In this document: positions 44,139 to 53,188 of the stretch, in pieces
Layout of the letters: each line of letters begins with the position of its first letter
How positions within the stretch are numbered: the stretch's first letter is position 1
NCBI RefSeq assembly: GCF_022690685.1
Contig: NZ_JALCYY010000024.1
Span: 9,853-73,852 of the forward strand
Direction of reading: 5' to 3'
Source of the DNA: Anaeromyxobacter terrae
GTDB taxonomy: Bacteria; Myxococcota; Myxococcia; Myxococcales; Anaeromyxobacteraceae
Length of the DNA: 64,000 bases
Position numbers and translations under genes: made by a program
Notes under the pieces: generated by a model
What the model was told of the DNA's origin: nothing
Database searches by the model: none
Seen by the model: only the letters and a program-made list of their open reading frames with translations

Positions 44139-45383
44139 TCACGCCGCGTCGAGCGCGCGCGCCAGGTCGTCCACGAGGTCGGCCGGATCCTCCAGCCCGA
44201 CCGAGAGCCGGATCATGGCGGGGCCGAAGCCGGCGTGGAGCTTCTGCTCCGGCGTCATGTCGGCGTGCGTCATCGACCAGGGATGCTCGATGAGCGTCTC
44301 GATCCCGCCGAGGCTCACCGCGAGCCGCATGTGCCGGACCGCGTCGAGGACCCGGTAGGCCTCCGCCTCGCCGCCGTGGACGTCGAAGCTGACCACGCTG
44401 CCGGCGCCGCTGCACTGCTCCTTCCAGAGGGCCACCTGGCGCGCGCCCATCTCGGCGAGCCCCGGGTAGTAGACGCGCTTCACCCGGGCGTGGTTCCGCA
44501 GGAGCTCCACCAGCCGCGCGGTGTTGGCCTGCTGCTGCTCCATCCGCAGCTGGAGCGTGCCGAGCGAGCGGGTGATGAGCCAGGCGGTGTCCGGATCGGA
44601 CATCGAGCCCATGATGGTCCGCGTGGCGCGTACGGCGTTGATGAACGAGGCCTTCCCCATCGCTAGCCCGGCGACGAGATCCGAGTGGCCGCCGAAGAAC
44701 TTGGTGGCGGAGTAGAGCACCACGTCGGCGCCGAGGGCGAGCGGCCGCGAGAAGATGGGGCCGAGGAAGGTGTTGTCGATGAGCACCGTCACGGGCCGCC
44801 CCGCCCTGGAGCGCCGGTCGGCCACCCGCCGCGCGGCCGGCACGTCGCAGAGCTCCATGGTCGGGTTGGCCGGCGACTCGAGGTAGATGACCCGCGTGCC
44901 GGGGTGGGCCTCCGCCAGCGCCGCCAGCTCGGCCTCGGTGGCGCCGGCCGGGAACGGCACGGTCCGGATGCCGAACTCGGGGAGCAGCTTGCGGAAGAGG
45001 TACTCCGTGCCGCCGTAGATCGGGTCCGAGAAGAGGAGGGTGTCGCCGGGGCGGAGCAGCGTGAGGCAGGTGGAGGAGATGGCGCCCATCCCCGAGGAGA
45101 ACAGCGCGGCCGCCTCGGCCCCGTCCCAGGCGGTGACGCGGTCCTCGAGGATCTCGCTGTTCGGGTTGTTGACCCGCGTGTAGATGAGCGCCGGGCTCTC
45201 TCCCTGCTCGCGCTGGCGCAGCCCGTAGGCGAGCTCGAAGGCCCGCTTGCCGTCGACCGCCTTCTTGAAGATGAAGGTCGAGGTCCGGAAGAGCGGCGGG
45301 ACGGCAGCCCCCTCGGAGCGCTGCGGCTCGTAACCCTTCTCGAAGATGAGCGTCTGCGGCGAAGGCGTGCGGCGTTCGGACAT
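44139..45383 (-). CDS. PLP-dependent trans-sulfuration enzyme (CGS/MGL family)
   Basis: This 414-residue protein belongs to the cystathionine gamma-synthase / methionine gamma-lyase family. Signatures are YTRVNNPNSEILEDRV (substrate and phosphate region), FSSGMGAISS, the PLP-contacting YLESPANPTMEL and IDNTF, and the lysine that binds PLP in SATKFFGGHSD. The reaction within the family (gamma-synthase, sulfhydrylase or lyase) cannot be decided by eye. The ATG start at 45383 follows a 150-bp gap that holds repeat copy B. The downstream partner is a methyltransferase. Confidence 0.88.
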   Translation of the reverse strand: MSERRTPSPQTLIFEKGYEPQRSEGAAVPPLFRTSTFIFKKAVDGKRAFELAYGLRQREQGESPALIYTRVNNPNSEILEDRVTAWDGAEAAALFSSGMGAISSTCLTLLRPGDTLLFSDPIYGGTEYLFRKLLPEFGIRTVPFPAGATEAELAALAEAHPGTRVIYLESPANPTMELCDVPAARRVADRRSRAGRPVTVLIDNTFLGPIFSRPLALGADVVLYSATKFFGGHSDLVAGLAMGKASFINAVRATRTIMGSMSDPDTAWLITRSLGTLQLRMEQQQANTARLVELLRNHARVKRVYYPGLAEMGARQVALWKEQCSGAGSVVSFDVHGGEAEAYRVLDAVRHMRLAVSLGGIETLIEHPWSMTHADMTPEQKLHAGFGPAMIRLSVGLEDPADLVDDLARALDAA

Positions 45384-45465
45384 GGTGGCCTCTCCCAGGG
45401 CCCGCCATCCTCCGCCGGGTTGCCTCGTTGCGGAATGCCCCGTTCTGGGCCGTGGGCCGAACCTC

Positions 45466-45498
45466 GAGACGGGCCGTCAGGACGTCTTGACGGCCCGT
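45466..45498. terminator. Hairpin repeat copy B
   Basis: This 33-bp element matches copy A (43246-43278) except at two positions, and it still folds into a 15-bp stem with one G-T pair. It lies just downstream of the GT4 gene that ends at 45535 on the minus strand and upstream of the trans-sulfuration gene. No T-run is visible. Confidence 0.6.
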
Positions 45499-45534
45499 GG
45501 GGGTCTATTGGCGCGTCGCGACGCGTGCGGCCGG

Positions 45535-46914
45535 CTACGCGCCGGGAGTGACGGTGCGCGGGCCCGCGTCCAGCGGGGCGGCGGGGCGGGAGAGCGGGAT
45601 CGGCGGTACCGGCTCCGCGCGACGGCGGCCGCCCCTGGACGCTCGCCGCCCAGCGCCCCCCCCGACGAACGGCGCGAAGAGCCCGAGGAGCCGCTCACCG
45701 TTCCGCTCGAGCGTGAACTCGCGCAGCACCGCGCGGCGCCCGGCGAGCCCCAGCCTGCGCCCGAGGGCGGGGTCCTCGACGAGCCGCTGGATCGCGTCCG
45801 CGAGCGCCGCGGCGTCGCCCGGCTCGACCACGAGGCCGGTCTTCCCGTCGCGGACGAGCTCGGGGATGCCCGAGACCCGCGTCGAGACCACCGGGCAGCC
45901 GGTGGCCATCGCCTCCATGAGCGCCACCGGGATCCCGTCCATCATCCCGGCCGCGGTGACGACGCTCGGGTGCACGAGCACGTCCGCCGAGGCGAGGAAC
46001 TCGCGCACCCGGTCCTGCGGCTGCCCGCCGAGGAGCTCCACCTCGCCGAGCTTCAGCGCCGCGATCTGCTTCTCGAGGGCGGCGCGCTCGGGGCCGTCGC
46101 CGACGAGGACGCAGCGGAAGGAGACGCGGCGCTCGCGGAGGAGCGCGCACGCGTCCACGAGGTGCCGGTGGCCCTTGTAGTCGCGCAGGCCCGCGACGCA
46201 GGCGATGACGGCCGGCCCCTGCCGGGCGGGCTGCGGGCGCGGCTGGAAGCGGGCGGGATCGACGCCGCAGCGCACGACGGACGTCTTGCGCGCCGCCTCC
46301 TCGCCGTAGAGCTCGCGGAGGAGGGCGCGGTTGTACTCGGAGATCGTGACGACGAAGCGCGCCTCCTGGATCTTCTCCTCCAGCATCGCGCGGTCGAGGT
46401 ACAGGTCGTGCGCGTGGGCGGTGAAGCTGAAGCCCGTCCCGGTGAGCTCCTTCACGACGAGCGCCGCGAGCGCGGGGTGCGTGGCCCAGTGGGCGTGCAC
46501 GTGCGCGTGGCCGCCGGCCTCGACCTCTCGCGCGATGAACGCCGCGCGGGGCACGACGACGAGGGCGCGGGCGAGGAAGCCCGGCGAGCGCAGGTTGCCG
46601 CGCAGCGCGCGCGCCCAGGCGCGCAGGTACGCGCGGGGCTTGCGCCGGAGCCAGTGGAGCTGCGCCGCCGCCACCTCCCGGGAGAAGGCGCGCTGGTACC
46701 GCGTGCGCGCGAGCATCTCATCGGCGCCGGGGTGCCGCGGCCCTGGCGCGGCGCCGAGGAGCGGGTAGACGTCGATCTCGAGGCCCTGGCGCCGGAGCTC
46801 GAGCATCTCGTGCAGGATGAAGGTCTCGGTCGGCGCCGGGAACCAGGACATCAAGTATGCGACGCGCCCGGGGCGCTGCGACTTCGGCTCGGTGTGGTGC
46901 ATCCGCTCTCTCAT
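45535..46914 (-). CDS. GT4-family glycosyltransferase
   Basis: This 459-residue GT-B glycosyltransferase begins with VAYLMSWFPAPTETFILHEM. Its donor domain (about residues 230-400) shows VAGLRDYKGHRHLVDAC and DGIPVALMEAMATGCPVVST, with the conserved glutamate. The last 40 residues are Arg/Pro-rich. The ATG start at 46914 overlaps the upstream glycosyltransferase's stop by 4 nt. It probably adds a sugar to a surface glycan. Confidence 0.85.
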   Translation of the reverse strand: MRERMHHTEPKSQRPGRVAYLMSWFPAPTETFILHEMLELRRQGLEIDVYPLLGAAPGPRHPGADEMLARTRYQRAFSREVAAAQLHWLRRKPRAYLRAWARALRGNLRSPGFLARALVVVPRAAFIAREVEAGGHAHVHAHWATHPALAALVVKELTGTGFSFTAHAHDLYLDRAMLEEKIQEARFVVTISEYNRALLRELYGEEAARKTSVVRCGVDPARFQPRPQPARQGPAVIACVAGLRDYKGHRHLVDACALLRERRVSFRCVLVGDGPERAALEKQIAALKLGEVELLGGQPQDRVREFLASADVLVHPSVVTAAGMMDGIPVALMEAMATGCPVVSTRVSGIPELVRDGKTGLVVEPGDAAALADAIQRLVEDPALGRRLGLAGRRAVLREFTLERNGERLLGLFAPFVGGGAGRRASRGGRRRAEPVPPIPLSRPAAPLDAGPRTVTPGA

Positions 46915-48149
46915 CCCTCGATGGCCGCCGGGTCCTTCCGGCGGAGCCGCGAGTAGACCTCCAGGAAGACCTCGGCGACGTGGTCGAGCCCGTAGCGGGC
47001 GGCGACCTCCTCGCGGGCGGCGCGCGCGCGGCCCTGGGCCGCCGGGTCGCGGAGGGCCTCCACGAGCGCGTCCGCGAGCGCCTCGGGCCGCTCCGGCGGC
47101 ACGAGCCGGCCGGTCACCCCGTCGCGCAGCACCTCCGCGGACCCACCCACCGCCGTCGCCACCACGGGAACCGCGCACGCCATCGCCTCGAGGAGCGCGA
47201 CCGGCATCCCCTCGGTGCGCGAGGGCAGCACCGCCGCGTCGGCCGCGCGCACGAACGGCGCGACGTCGGCGACCGCGCCGGGGAGGGCGAGCGCGTGCAG
47301 GACCCCCTCGCGCAGCGCGAGCGCCTCGATCCGCGCGCGCTCGGCGCCGTCGCCGAGCATCCAGAGCCGCGCCTCCGGCAGCCGCGCGACGACCCGCGGC
47401 CAGGCCCGGGCGAGCACGTCCACGCCCTTCTCCGGGGAGAGCCGGCCCGCGTACACCACCAGCGGTCCGCCGGGGAGCCCGAGCGCGCGGCGCAGCGCAG
47501 CGCGCTCGTCCGCCGACGCGGGCCGGAAGCGCTCGAGGTCCACGCCGTTCGGGACGGAGAGGATCCGCTCCTCCGGCACGCCGGCCGCGCGGAGCTCCTC
47601 GCGGATCGGGCCGCTGATCGCGACGAAGGCGTCGGCGCGCGCGACGGTCGCGCGGAGCCGCAGCCGGCCGAGGGCGGTCGCTGAGAGGACGCCCACGTCG
47701 CCGATCGCCCCGCACGCGTGGGGGTTCAGGAGGATGGGCGTGCCGGCGAGGGCGGAGACGAGGAGCGCGGCGGAGGAGGGCGACAGGAGCTGGTGCGCGT
47801 GCACGACGTCGGCGCGCGGCCGCAGGGAGGCGACGCAGCGCGCCGCGGCGGCGACGTACGCCAGGGTCGCGAGCGGTCCCGGCGTCCCCGGCGGAGCTCC
47901 GACGCGGTGGACGTGCACGCTCCCCTCGACGTAACTCGCCGGATAGCCGGGCGAGCGCCGCGTGACGACGTGCACCTCGGCGCCCCTCGCGGCGAGCGCG
48001 CGCGCGAGGGAGAAGGTGTGGCTCTGGATCCCGCCGACGGATGGCGGGTAGAGGCTCGTCAGCATCGCGACGCGCGGCGGTCGAGGCGCCTCCGTCGCGC
48101 TCGCAGCGGTCGCCCCATCCAGGCGTGCGTACACTTGTCCTCGGAGCAT
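46911..48149 (-). CDS. GT4-family glycosyltransferase
   Basis: This 412-residue GT4 enzyme has the acceptor-domain start VAMLTSLYPPSVGGIQSHTF. Its donor domain shows VYAGRLSPEKGVDVLA and PSRTEGMPVALLEAMACAVP. I start it at the ATG 48149 (MLRGQVYARLDG); longer in-frame starts run back into the divergent neighbour. It is translationally coupled to the downstream glycosyltransferase (ATGA). Confidence 0.85.
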   Translation of the reverse strand: MLRGQVYARLDGATAASATEAPRPPRVAMLTSLYPPSVGGIQSHTFSLARALAARGAEVHVVTRRSPGYPASYVEGSVHVHRVGAPPGTPGPLATLAYVAAAARCVASLRPRADVVHAHQLLSPSSAALLVSALAGTPILLNPHACGAIGDVGVLSATALGRLRLRATVARADAFVAISGPIREELRAAGVPEERILSVPNGVDLERFRPASADERAALRRALGLPGGPLVVYAGRLSPEKGVDVLARAWPRVVARLPEARLWMLGDGAERARIEALALREGVLHALALPGAVADVAPFVRAADAAVLPSRTEGMPVALLEAMACAVPVVATAVGGSAEVLRDGVTGRLVPPERPEALADALVEALRDPAAQGRARAAREEVAARYGLDHVAEVFLEVYSRLRRKDPAAIEG

Positions 48150-48264
48150 GTCTCCCTGCCGACATGAACGCTCGGCTGCTGACGCCGCGAAAGGAAGGAC
48201 CATCTTCGGGAAGGGCAGGCTGCGGACGCCGTGCCGAGAATTCATCCGCGAGGGGGAACCGCCG

Positions 48265-49509
48265 TTGCGAATCGCTGAGATCATCAACTCTTTCGACATC
48301 GGCGGCGGCGAGGTGCAGCTGCTCGAGCTGTTGCGCGGCCTCATGAAGAGGCATCGCCTCTCGGTTCATGCCCTCGAGCTCCGCGGACCGCTCCTCTCGC
48401 GAGTGCAGGGGCTCGGCTTCGAGCCGGAGGGGCATCCGCTCGGCGGCTCGCTCGCGAGCCGGGGGGCGCTCCGGGCGATCGGCGAGCTCGCCCGGGCGTT
48501 CCGGCGCGATGGGGTGCAGCTCGTCCACGCGCACGACTTCTACTCGGCGTTCGTCGCGGTGCCCGCGGCGCGGCTCGCCGGCGCGGGCGTGGTCGTCGGC
48601 CGGCTCGATCTGGGCCACCTGCAGAGCCCCGCGCAGCGCGCGGTCCTGGCCGGGCTCTCGCACGCGGCGGACGCCGTCATCGTGAACTGCGGGGCGATCT
48701 TCGACCTCGTGATCGGCGACGAGCGCGTGCCGCCCGATCGCGTGTCGCTCGTCCGGAACGGGCTCGACCTCGACGCGTTCGACGCCGCGCGCGCCGCGAG
48801 GCTCGCGCTGCCGCTGCCGGACGTGCGCGGCCGCCCGGTCGCGGTGATCGTGGCGAACATGCGCCACGAGGTGAAGCGGCAGGAGGACTTCCTCGAGGCG
48901 ATCGCGATCGCCCGGCGCGAGCGCCCCGAGCTCGCGGCGTTCCTCGTGGGCGAGGGGGACCGCGTGGACGGGCTCATGACGCTCGCGACCAAGCTCGGGC
49001 TCGCCGGCCACGCGTTCTTCCTCGGCCGGCGTCCCGACGTCCCGGCGGTGCTCGCCCGCGCCGCCCTCGGCGTGCTGTGCTCCGCGCAGGAGGGGCTCTC
49101 GAACGCCGTCATCGAGGGCATGGCGGCGGGGCTGCCGATGGTGGTCACCGACGCCGGCGGGAACGCGGAGCTCGTCCGCCATCGCGAGCGCGGGCTGGTG
49201 GTGCCGGTGGGTGCGCCCGCGGCGCTCGCGGGGGCGATGTTGCAGGTGCTCTCGGATCCGGGACGCGCCCGGGAGCTCGGCGCGGCCGGGCGCCGGTTCG
49301 TGGAGCAGGAGCTGTCCGTCGCGCGGATGGTGGCCGAGCACGAGCGGCTCTACCGGCGGGTCGCGGCGGAGCGGCCCGGGCTCGCGCGCTCCGTCGCGCG
49401 CGCCGGCGGCGGCGCGCGGCAGGTCGCGTCGGGCGGGCTGGGCTTCCTCAGGCACCGCGCCCTCGCGCGAGCGCAGAGCGACGCGCGCTCCGCGGGCCAC
49501 GCGGGCTGA
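48265..49509 (+). CDS. GT4-family glycosyltransferase
   Basis: This 414-residue GT4 enzyme starts RIAEIINSFDIGGGEVQLLELL, the canonical acceptor-domain beginning, and has VIVANMRHEVKRQEDFLEAI and the donor motif AQEGLSNAVIEGMAAGLP. A TTG at 48265 preceded by GAGGGGGAA is the best start, because the first residues then match the family; frames upstream are open but unlike any protein. It is divergent from the other two GT4 genes, and together they form a second glycan gene group. Confidence 0.85.
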   Translation: MRIAEIINSFDIGGGEVQLLELLRGLMKRHRLSVHALELRGPLLSRVQGLGFEPEGHPLGGSLASRGALRAIGELARAFRRDGVQLVHAHDFYSAFVAVPAARLAGAGVVVGRLDLGHLQSPAQRAVLAGLSHAADAVIVNCGAIFDLVIGDERVPPDRVSLVRNGLDLDAFDAARAARLALPLPDVRGRPVAVIVANMRHEVKRQEDFLEAIAIARRERPELAAFLVGEGDRVDGLMTLATKLGLAGHAFFLGRRPDVPAVLARAALGVLCSAQEGLSNAVIEGMAAGLPMVVTDAGGNAELVRHRERGLVVPVGAPAALAGAMLQVLSDPGRARELGAAGRRFVEQELSVARMVAEHERLYRRVAAERPGLARSVARAGGGARQVASGGLGFLRHRALARAQSDARSAGHAG

Positions 49510-49538
49510 CGCTCACGGCGTTCGTCTCGAGGGCACCC

Positions 49539-50540
49539 TCAGGCGGTGGGCCCGACTCCGGGTGCGGCGAGCGCCCGCTCGACGTCGCGGCGGGAGTAGC
49601 CCTCGGGGCGATCCGACGGCGGATGGGAGAGGAAGCTCGCCACGATCTTGCCGAGGTAGATCTCGAGCGGCTCGTGCCGGAAGCCGAGCTCGCTGCGGGC
49701 GCGGCTCGGGTCGATGAACGACATCCAGCGGCCGCTGAAGGGCGAGACCCGCAGCGGATCGAGGCCGGCGGCCCGGATCTTGTCGGAGGAGATCGGGACG
49801 ACCTCCGCGGCGCTGCCGAGGTGGTGGCGCAGGAGCGCGACGAGCTCGGCGAGCGTGGGCGTCTCCTCCTGCGCCACGTTGTAGGCCTTCCCGAAGGTCT
49901 CGGCGCGGCCGAGGATCTCCACGAGGAAGCGCGCCACCTCGCCGCCGTAGACGTGGCGGACGCGGTGCTCGCCGCCGTCCGGCAGGAGGACGGGGCCGCC
50001 GTCCACGAGCCGCCACAGGTAGGACTCCATCCGGCGGTGGTAGTCGCGCTCGCCGTTGACCATCGGGATGCGCACGCGCGTCGCCGGGAACCCGCTCGCA
50101 GCGGCGAGCGCGTCCTCGCAGGCGCGCTTGCCGACGCCGTAGTCCCAGTCGGCGATGTCGGCCGGGTCCGGCGGGCGCCCCATCACCGGCCCGTCGTAGT
50201 CCTCCTCGCGCGCCGGCTTCGGCGCGCCCTCGCGCACGAGGTAGACCTGGCCCGTCGAGACCATGACGTAGTGACCGCAGTCGCGGAACAGCTGCGTCGC
50301 GCGCCGGCCGTCCTCGCCGGTGAACGCCGCGAGATCGACGACCGCGTCGAACCTGCGGCCCTGGAGGAGGCGGTCGAGATCGCGCGCGGTCCGATCGGCG
50401 ACGATCCGATCCACGCGGCCGCCGAACGGGTCCGCCAGCCGGCCGCGATTGAGGAGGGTGACCTGATGGCCCGCGGCGAGGAGACGGAAGCCGAGGAGCC
50501 AGCCGACGAACCGATTGCCGCCGATGACGAGGACGTCCAC
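49539..50540 (-). CDS. NAD-dependent epimerase/dehydratase-like protein
   Basis: This 333-residue short-chain dehydrogenase-like protein has the nucleotide-binding motif VLVIGGNRFVGWLL at its N-terminus. In the catalytic region, STGQVYLV is followed about 50 residues later by YGVGKRACED, which contains the YxxxK pair. Extended SDR proteins of this type modify nucleotide sugars or act as mRNA-binding relatives; the target is unknown. The start is GTG at 50540 with GGAGGG upstream. It is divergent from the PLP decarboxylase. Confidence 0.8.
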   Translation of the reverse strand: MDVLVIGGNRFVGWLLGFRLLAAGHQVTLLNRGRLADPFGGRVDRIVADRTARDLDRLLQGRRFDAVVDLAAFTGEDGRRATQLFRDCGHYVMVSTGQVYLVREGAPKPAREEDYDGPVMGRPPDPADIADWDYGVGKRACEDALAAASGFPATRVRIPMVNGERDYHRRMESYLWRLVDGGPVLLPDGGEHRVRHVYGGEVARFLVEILGRAETFGKAYNVAQEETPTLAELVALLRHHLGSAAEVVPISSDKIRAAGLDPLRVSPFSGRWMSFIDPSRARSELGFRHEPLEIYLGKIVASFLSHPPSDRPEGYSRRDVERALAAPGVGPTA

Positions 50541-50659
50541 GCAGAGTCCCTCCGCGCCCCGTACCTGCTCCCGCCCGCCGGCCTTCGTCAAGGAAACTGC
50601 GCGTCGCGATCGCGCGCCGGCGTCGCGGAGGCGGCCGCGATCGGGCAGACTCGGGGGTC

Positions 50660-52072
50660 ATGACCCCCGAAGAGTTCCGCAAGCTCGGCCACGCGCTCGT
50701 CGACTGGGTCGCCGACTACCGCGATCGGCTCCCCTCGCTGCCCGTCATGAGCCCCGTCGCGCCCGGCGCCATCCGCGCGCGCTTCCCGGCGGAGCCGCCC
50801 GCCGAGGGCGGCCGGCTGCCCGAGGCGATCGCCGCGCTCGACGACGCGATCCTCCCGGGCATCACCCACTGGAACCACCCCGCCTTCTTCGCCTACTTCC
50901 CGTCGAACACGAGCCTCGCCTCCGTCCTCGGCGACCTCGTCGCGGCCGGCCTCGGCGCGCAGGGGATGAGCTGGCAGACCTCGCCCGCCGCGACGGAGGT
51001 GGAGGAGGTCGTGATGGGCTGGATCCGCCAGATGATCGGGCTCCCGCCCGAGCTCGTCGGCGTGGTGCAGGACACCGCCTCCACCTCGACGTTCACCGCG
51101 CTCCTCTGCGCGCGGGAGCGGGCGAGCGGCTTCTCGCAGAACGGGCCGGGGCTCCAGGGCGGGGCGGCGCCGCTCGTCGTCTACGCCTCCGAGCAGGCGC
51201 ACAGCTCGATCGAGAAGGCGGCGCTGCTCGCCGGGTTCGGCAAGGCGCACCTACGGCTCGTCGGGACCGGCGACGCGCACGCGCTCCGCCTCGACCTCCT
51301 CGAGCGCGCCATCGCGGACGACCTCGCGAGGGGGCTCCGGCCGTGCGCCCTCGTGGCCGCGACCGGCACGACGGGCACGACCGCGCTCGATCCGGTGGCC
51401 GGCATGGCCGACCTCGCGGAGCGCCACGGGATGTGGCTGCACGTGGACGCCGCGCTGGCGGGCACGGCCATGGTGCTCCCCGAGTGCCGCTGGATGTGGG
51501 CGGGCGTGGAGCGGGCGGACTCGATGGTGTTCAACCCGCACAAGTGGATGGGGATCGGCTTCGACTTCAGCGCCTACTTCGTGCGCGACCCGCAGCACCT
51601 CGTGCGCGTCATGAGCACGAACCCCTCGTATCTCCGGACGGCGCACGACGCGGTGGTGAACAACTTCCGCGACTGGGGCATCCCGCTCGGAAGGCGCTTC
51701 CGCGCGCTCAAGGGCTGGTTCCACCTCGTGGACGAGGGCGTCGCGGCGATGCAGGCCCGCATCCGGCGCGATCTCGCGAACGCGCAGTGGCTGAAGGAGC
51801 AGGTGGACGCCGCGGCGGGCTGGGAGCGGCTCGCGCCCGTGCCGCTCCAGACCGTGTGCCTGCGCCACGTGCCCGCCGGTCTCGCCGACGAGCGGGCGCT
51901 CGCCGAGCACAACCTCGGCATCGCGCGCCGCGTGAACGAGACCGGCCGCGCGTACGTGACGCCGAGTGTGCTGAAGGGGAAGCAGATGATCCGCGTGTCG
52001 ATCGGAGCGACCGCCACCGACCGCGCGGACGTCGAGCGGGTGTGGGCGGAGCTGAGGAAGGCGGCGGGGTAG
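50660..52072 (+). CDS. PLP-dependent group II amino-acid decarboxylase (AADC-like)
   Basis: This 470-residue protein belongs to the aromatic-L-amino-acid/tyrosine decarboxylase family. The N-terminus (FRKLGHALVDWVADYRD) and HWNHPAFFAYFPS match it. It has TGTTGTTALDP, WLHVDAALAG and the PLP lysine in FNPHKWMGIGFD. The substrate (Tyr, Trp, Phe or Dopa) cannot be told. It probably forms an aromatic amine in the cytoplasm. The ATG start is at 50660. Confidence 0.9.
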   Translation: MTPEEFRKLGHALVDWVADYRDRLPSLPVMSPVAPGAIRARFPAEPPAEGGRLPEAIAALDDAILPGITHWNHPAFFAYFPSNTSLASVLGDLVAAGLGAQGMSWQTSPAATEVEEVVMGWIRQMIGLPPELVGVVQDTASTSTFTALLCARERASGFSQNGPGLQGGAAPLVVYASEQAHSSIEKAALLAGFGKAHLRLVGTGDAHALRLDLLERAIADDLARGLRPCALVAATGTTGTTALDPVAGMADLAERHGMWLHVDAALAGTAMVLPECRWMWAGVERADSMVFNPHKWMGIGFDFSAYFVRDPQHLVRVMSTNPSYLRTAHDAVVNNFRDWGIPLGRRFRALKGWFHLVDEGVAAMQARIRRDLANAQWLKEQVDAAAGWERLAPVPLQTVCLRHVPAGLADERALAEHNLGIARRVNETGRAYVTPSVLKGKQMIRVSIGATATDRADVERVWAELRKAAG

Positions 52073-52231
52073 GGGCGAGAGCATCGGCACGACACCCGAG
52101 TCGAAGACAGTCGGGAACCGCTGTCGCGGGCGTAGCACTATCAGGCACTATGGACTGCGAGTGGACAATGCGACCGCCTCGCAGGCATGATGCCCGAACC
52201 TCGCCAAGAAGAAGGAGAAGGAGGTCTACGC

Positions 52232-52648
52232 TTGAACACACGAAGGCTCGCGTGGATGGTCCTCCCGAGTTCGGTTGCATGGATGGCCTGCGCCGCCGGA
52301 CCTCGGGCCGCAGGACAGCCGACGGCCGATTCGGCCGGCGGAGACGAGGTGCTGGTGGTCGCCATCGGCGCCGAACGTGCGGGATGCCCGCCCATGCGAA
52401 TGCAAGTGCCTTTTCCGCTCGGCGGAGGTGAGGGCAATGCGTTTCAGGAAGTGATCTGCGCCGATGGCCGCCGAAAGCTCGAGTGGATGCTGCAGATCCA
52501 GCCCACGGGGAAGAAGGCGTGGCGCCTCACGATCAGAACTGCCGGAGGCGGCGTGCCTCGCGATCTGACTCTCGGCGAGAATCCGCCCTTCCAGCTGGAC
52601 GACCTCCAGGTCGGCGTATCGCTCCGGACCGAGCGCATCGACGGCTGA
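52232..52648 (+). CDS. Small putative lipoprotein
   Basis: This 138-residue protein has a signal sequence with a lipobox (SSVAWMAC) and no recognised domain. I chose the TTG at 52232 because GGAGAAGGAGG lies just upstream; an ATG at 52187 is in frame but places that site inside the gene. The mature part is beta-rich (KLEWMLQIQPTGKKAWRLTI). Function unknown. Confidence 0.55.
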   Translation: MNTRRLAWMVLPSSVAWMACAAGPRAAGQPTADSAGGDEVLVVAIGAERAGCPPMRMQVPFPLGGGEGNAFQEVICADGRRKLEWMLQIQPTGKKAWRLTIRTAGGGVPRDLTLGENPPFQLDDLQVGVSLRTERIDG

Positions 52649-52701
52649 CGGCGGCAAACGCCTGGATAGCCGGGGCGCAACTCCGACCCCTGACCCTACC
52701 C

Positions 52702-52802
52702 CGCCCGCAGCGCGCCGCCCTACGTGGCGGGACCTCGCGCCAGCGCGAGCCCTGACCCGCACCGCCCGCAGCGCGCCGCCCCACGTGGCGGGACCTCGCG
52801 CC
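52702..52802. repeat. Two direct copies of a 40-bp unit (61-bp period)
   Basis: Copy 1 (52702-52741) and copy 2 (52763-52802) match at 39 of 40 positions, and similarity continues some bases to the left. Each includes CCGCC-N6-GGCGG, a short hairpin. A third degenerate copy may follow. They look like a small intergenic repeat family. Confidence 0.75.
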
Positions 52803-53051
52803 CGCAGGCGGGCCACTGGACGCGGTAGGTACCGATCGACCTGCGGACCGCAATGCAACGCGGTTGGCCAAGGCGACCTCGCCCGTGCGCAGCCCCCGCC
52901 CGCAGCCCCGCGTTGCCAGCGGGGTCTGGCGGACGGCACCGGCCCCCGTACCTTGTCCCCGTCCATCGTGGCCCGCCGAGGACGTGAGGTCCCGTCCAGG
53001 CGGCGCGCCACGGTGACCTCACGCGCCGCGATCCCAGAGCCACTCGCTCCG

Positions 53052-53105
53052 CCCGACCCCGACCTCGACCCCGACCTCGAACCCGACCTCGACCCCGACC
53101 TCGAC
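53052..53105. repeat. Nine-unit CYCGAC hexanucleotide array
   Basis: Nine consecutive hexamers, five CCCGAC, three CTCGAC and one CTCGAA, mostly alternating. It is the same motif as the larger array at 12973-13092, and it ends 83 bp before the ATP-grasp start. Confidence 0.75.
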
Positions 53106-53188
53106 CTTCGCCCCCCCAAGCCCGACTGACTCGCCCCGCCCCCCAGGCCGGTTGCCGCGAGCCCCGCTCCGTCGCATAACTCCGCGCG

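Larger units (their letters stand above)
52649..53188. other. 540-bp repeat-rich spacer without a gene
   Basis: No convincing open frame lies here. It holds two tandem copies of a roughly 50-60 bp unit (52690-52802), short GC hairpins (for example CTCGCGC-CA-GCGCGAG at 52734-52749) and a nine-unit CYCGAC hexamer array just upstream of the ATP-grasp gene. Confidence 0.6.
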
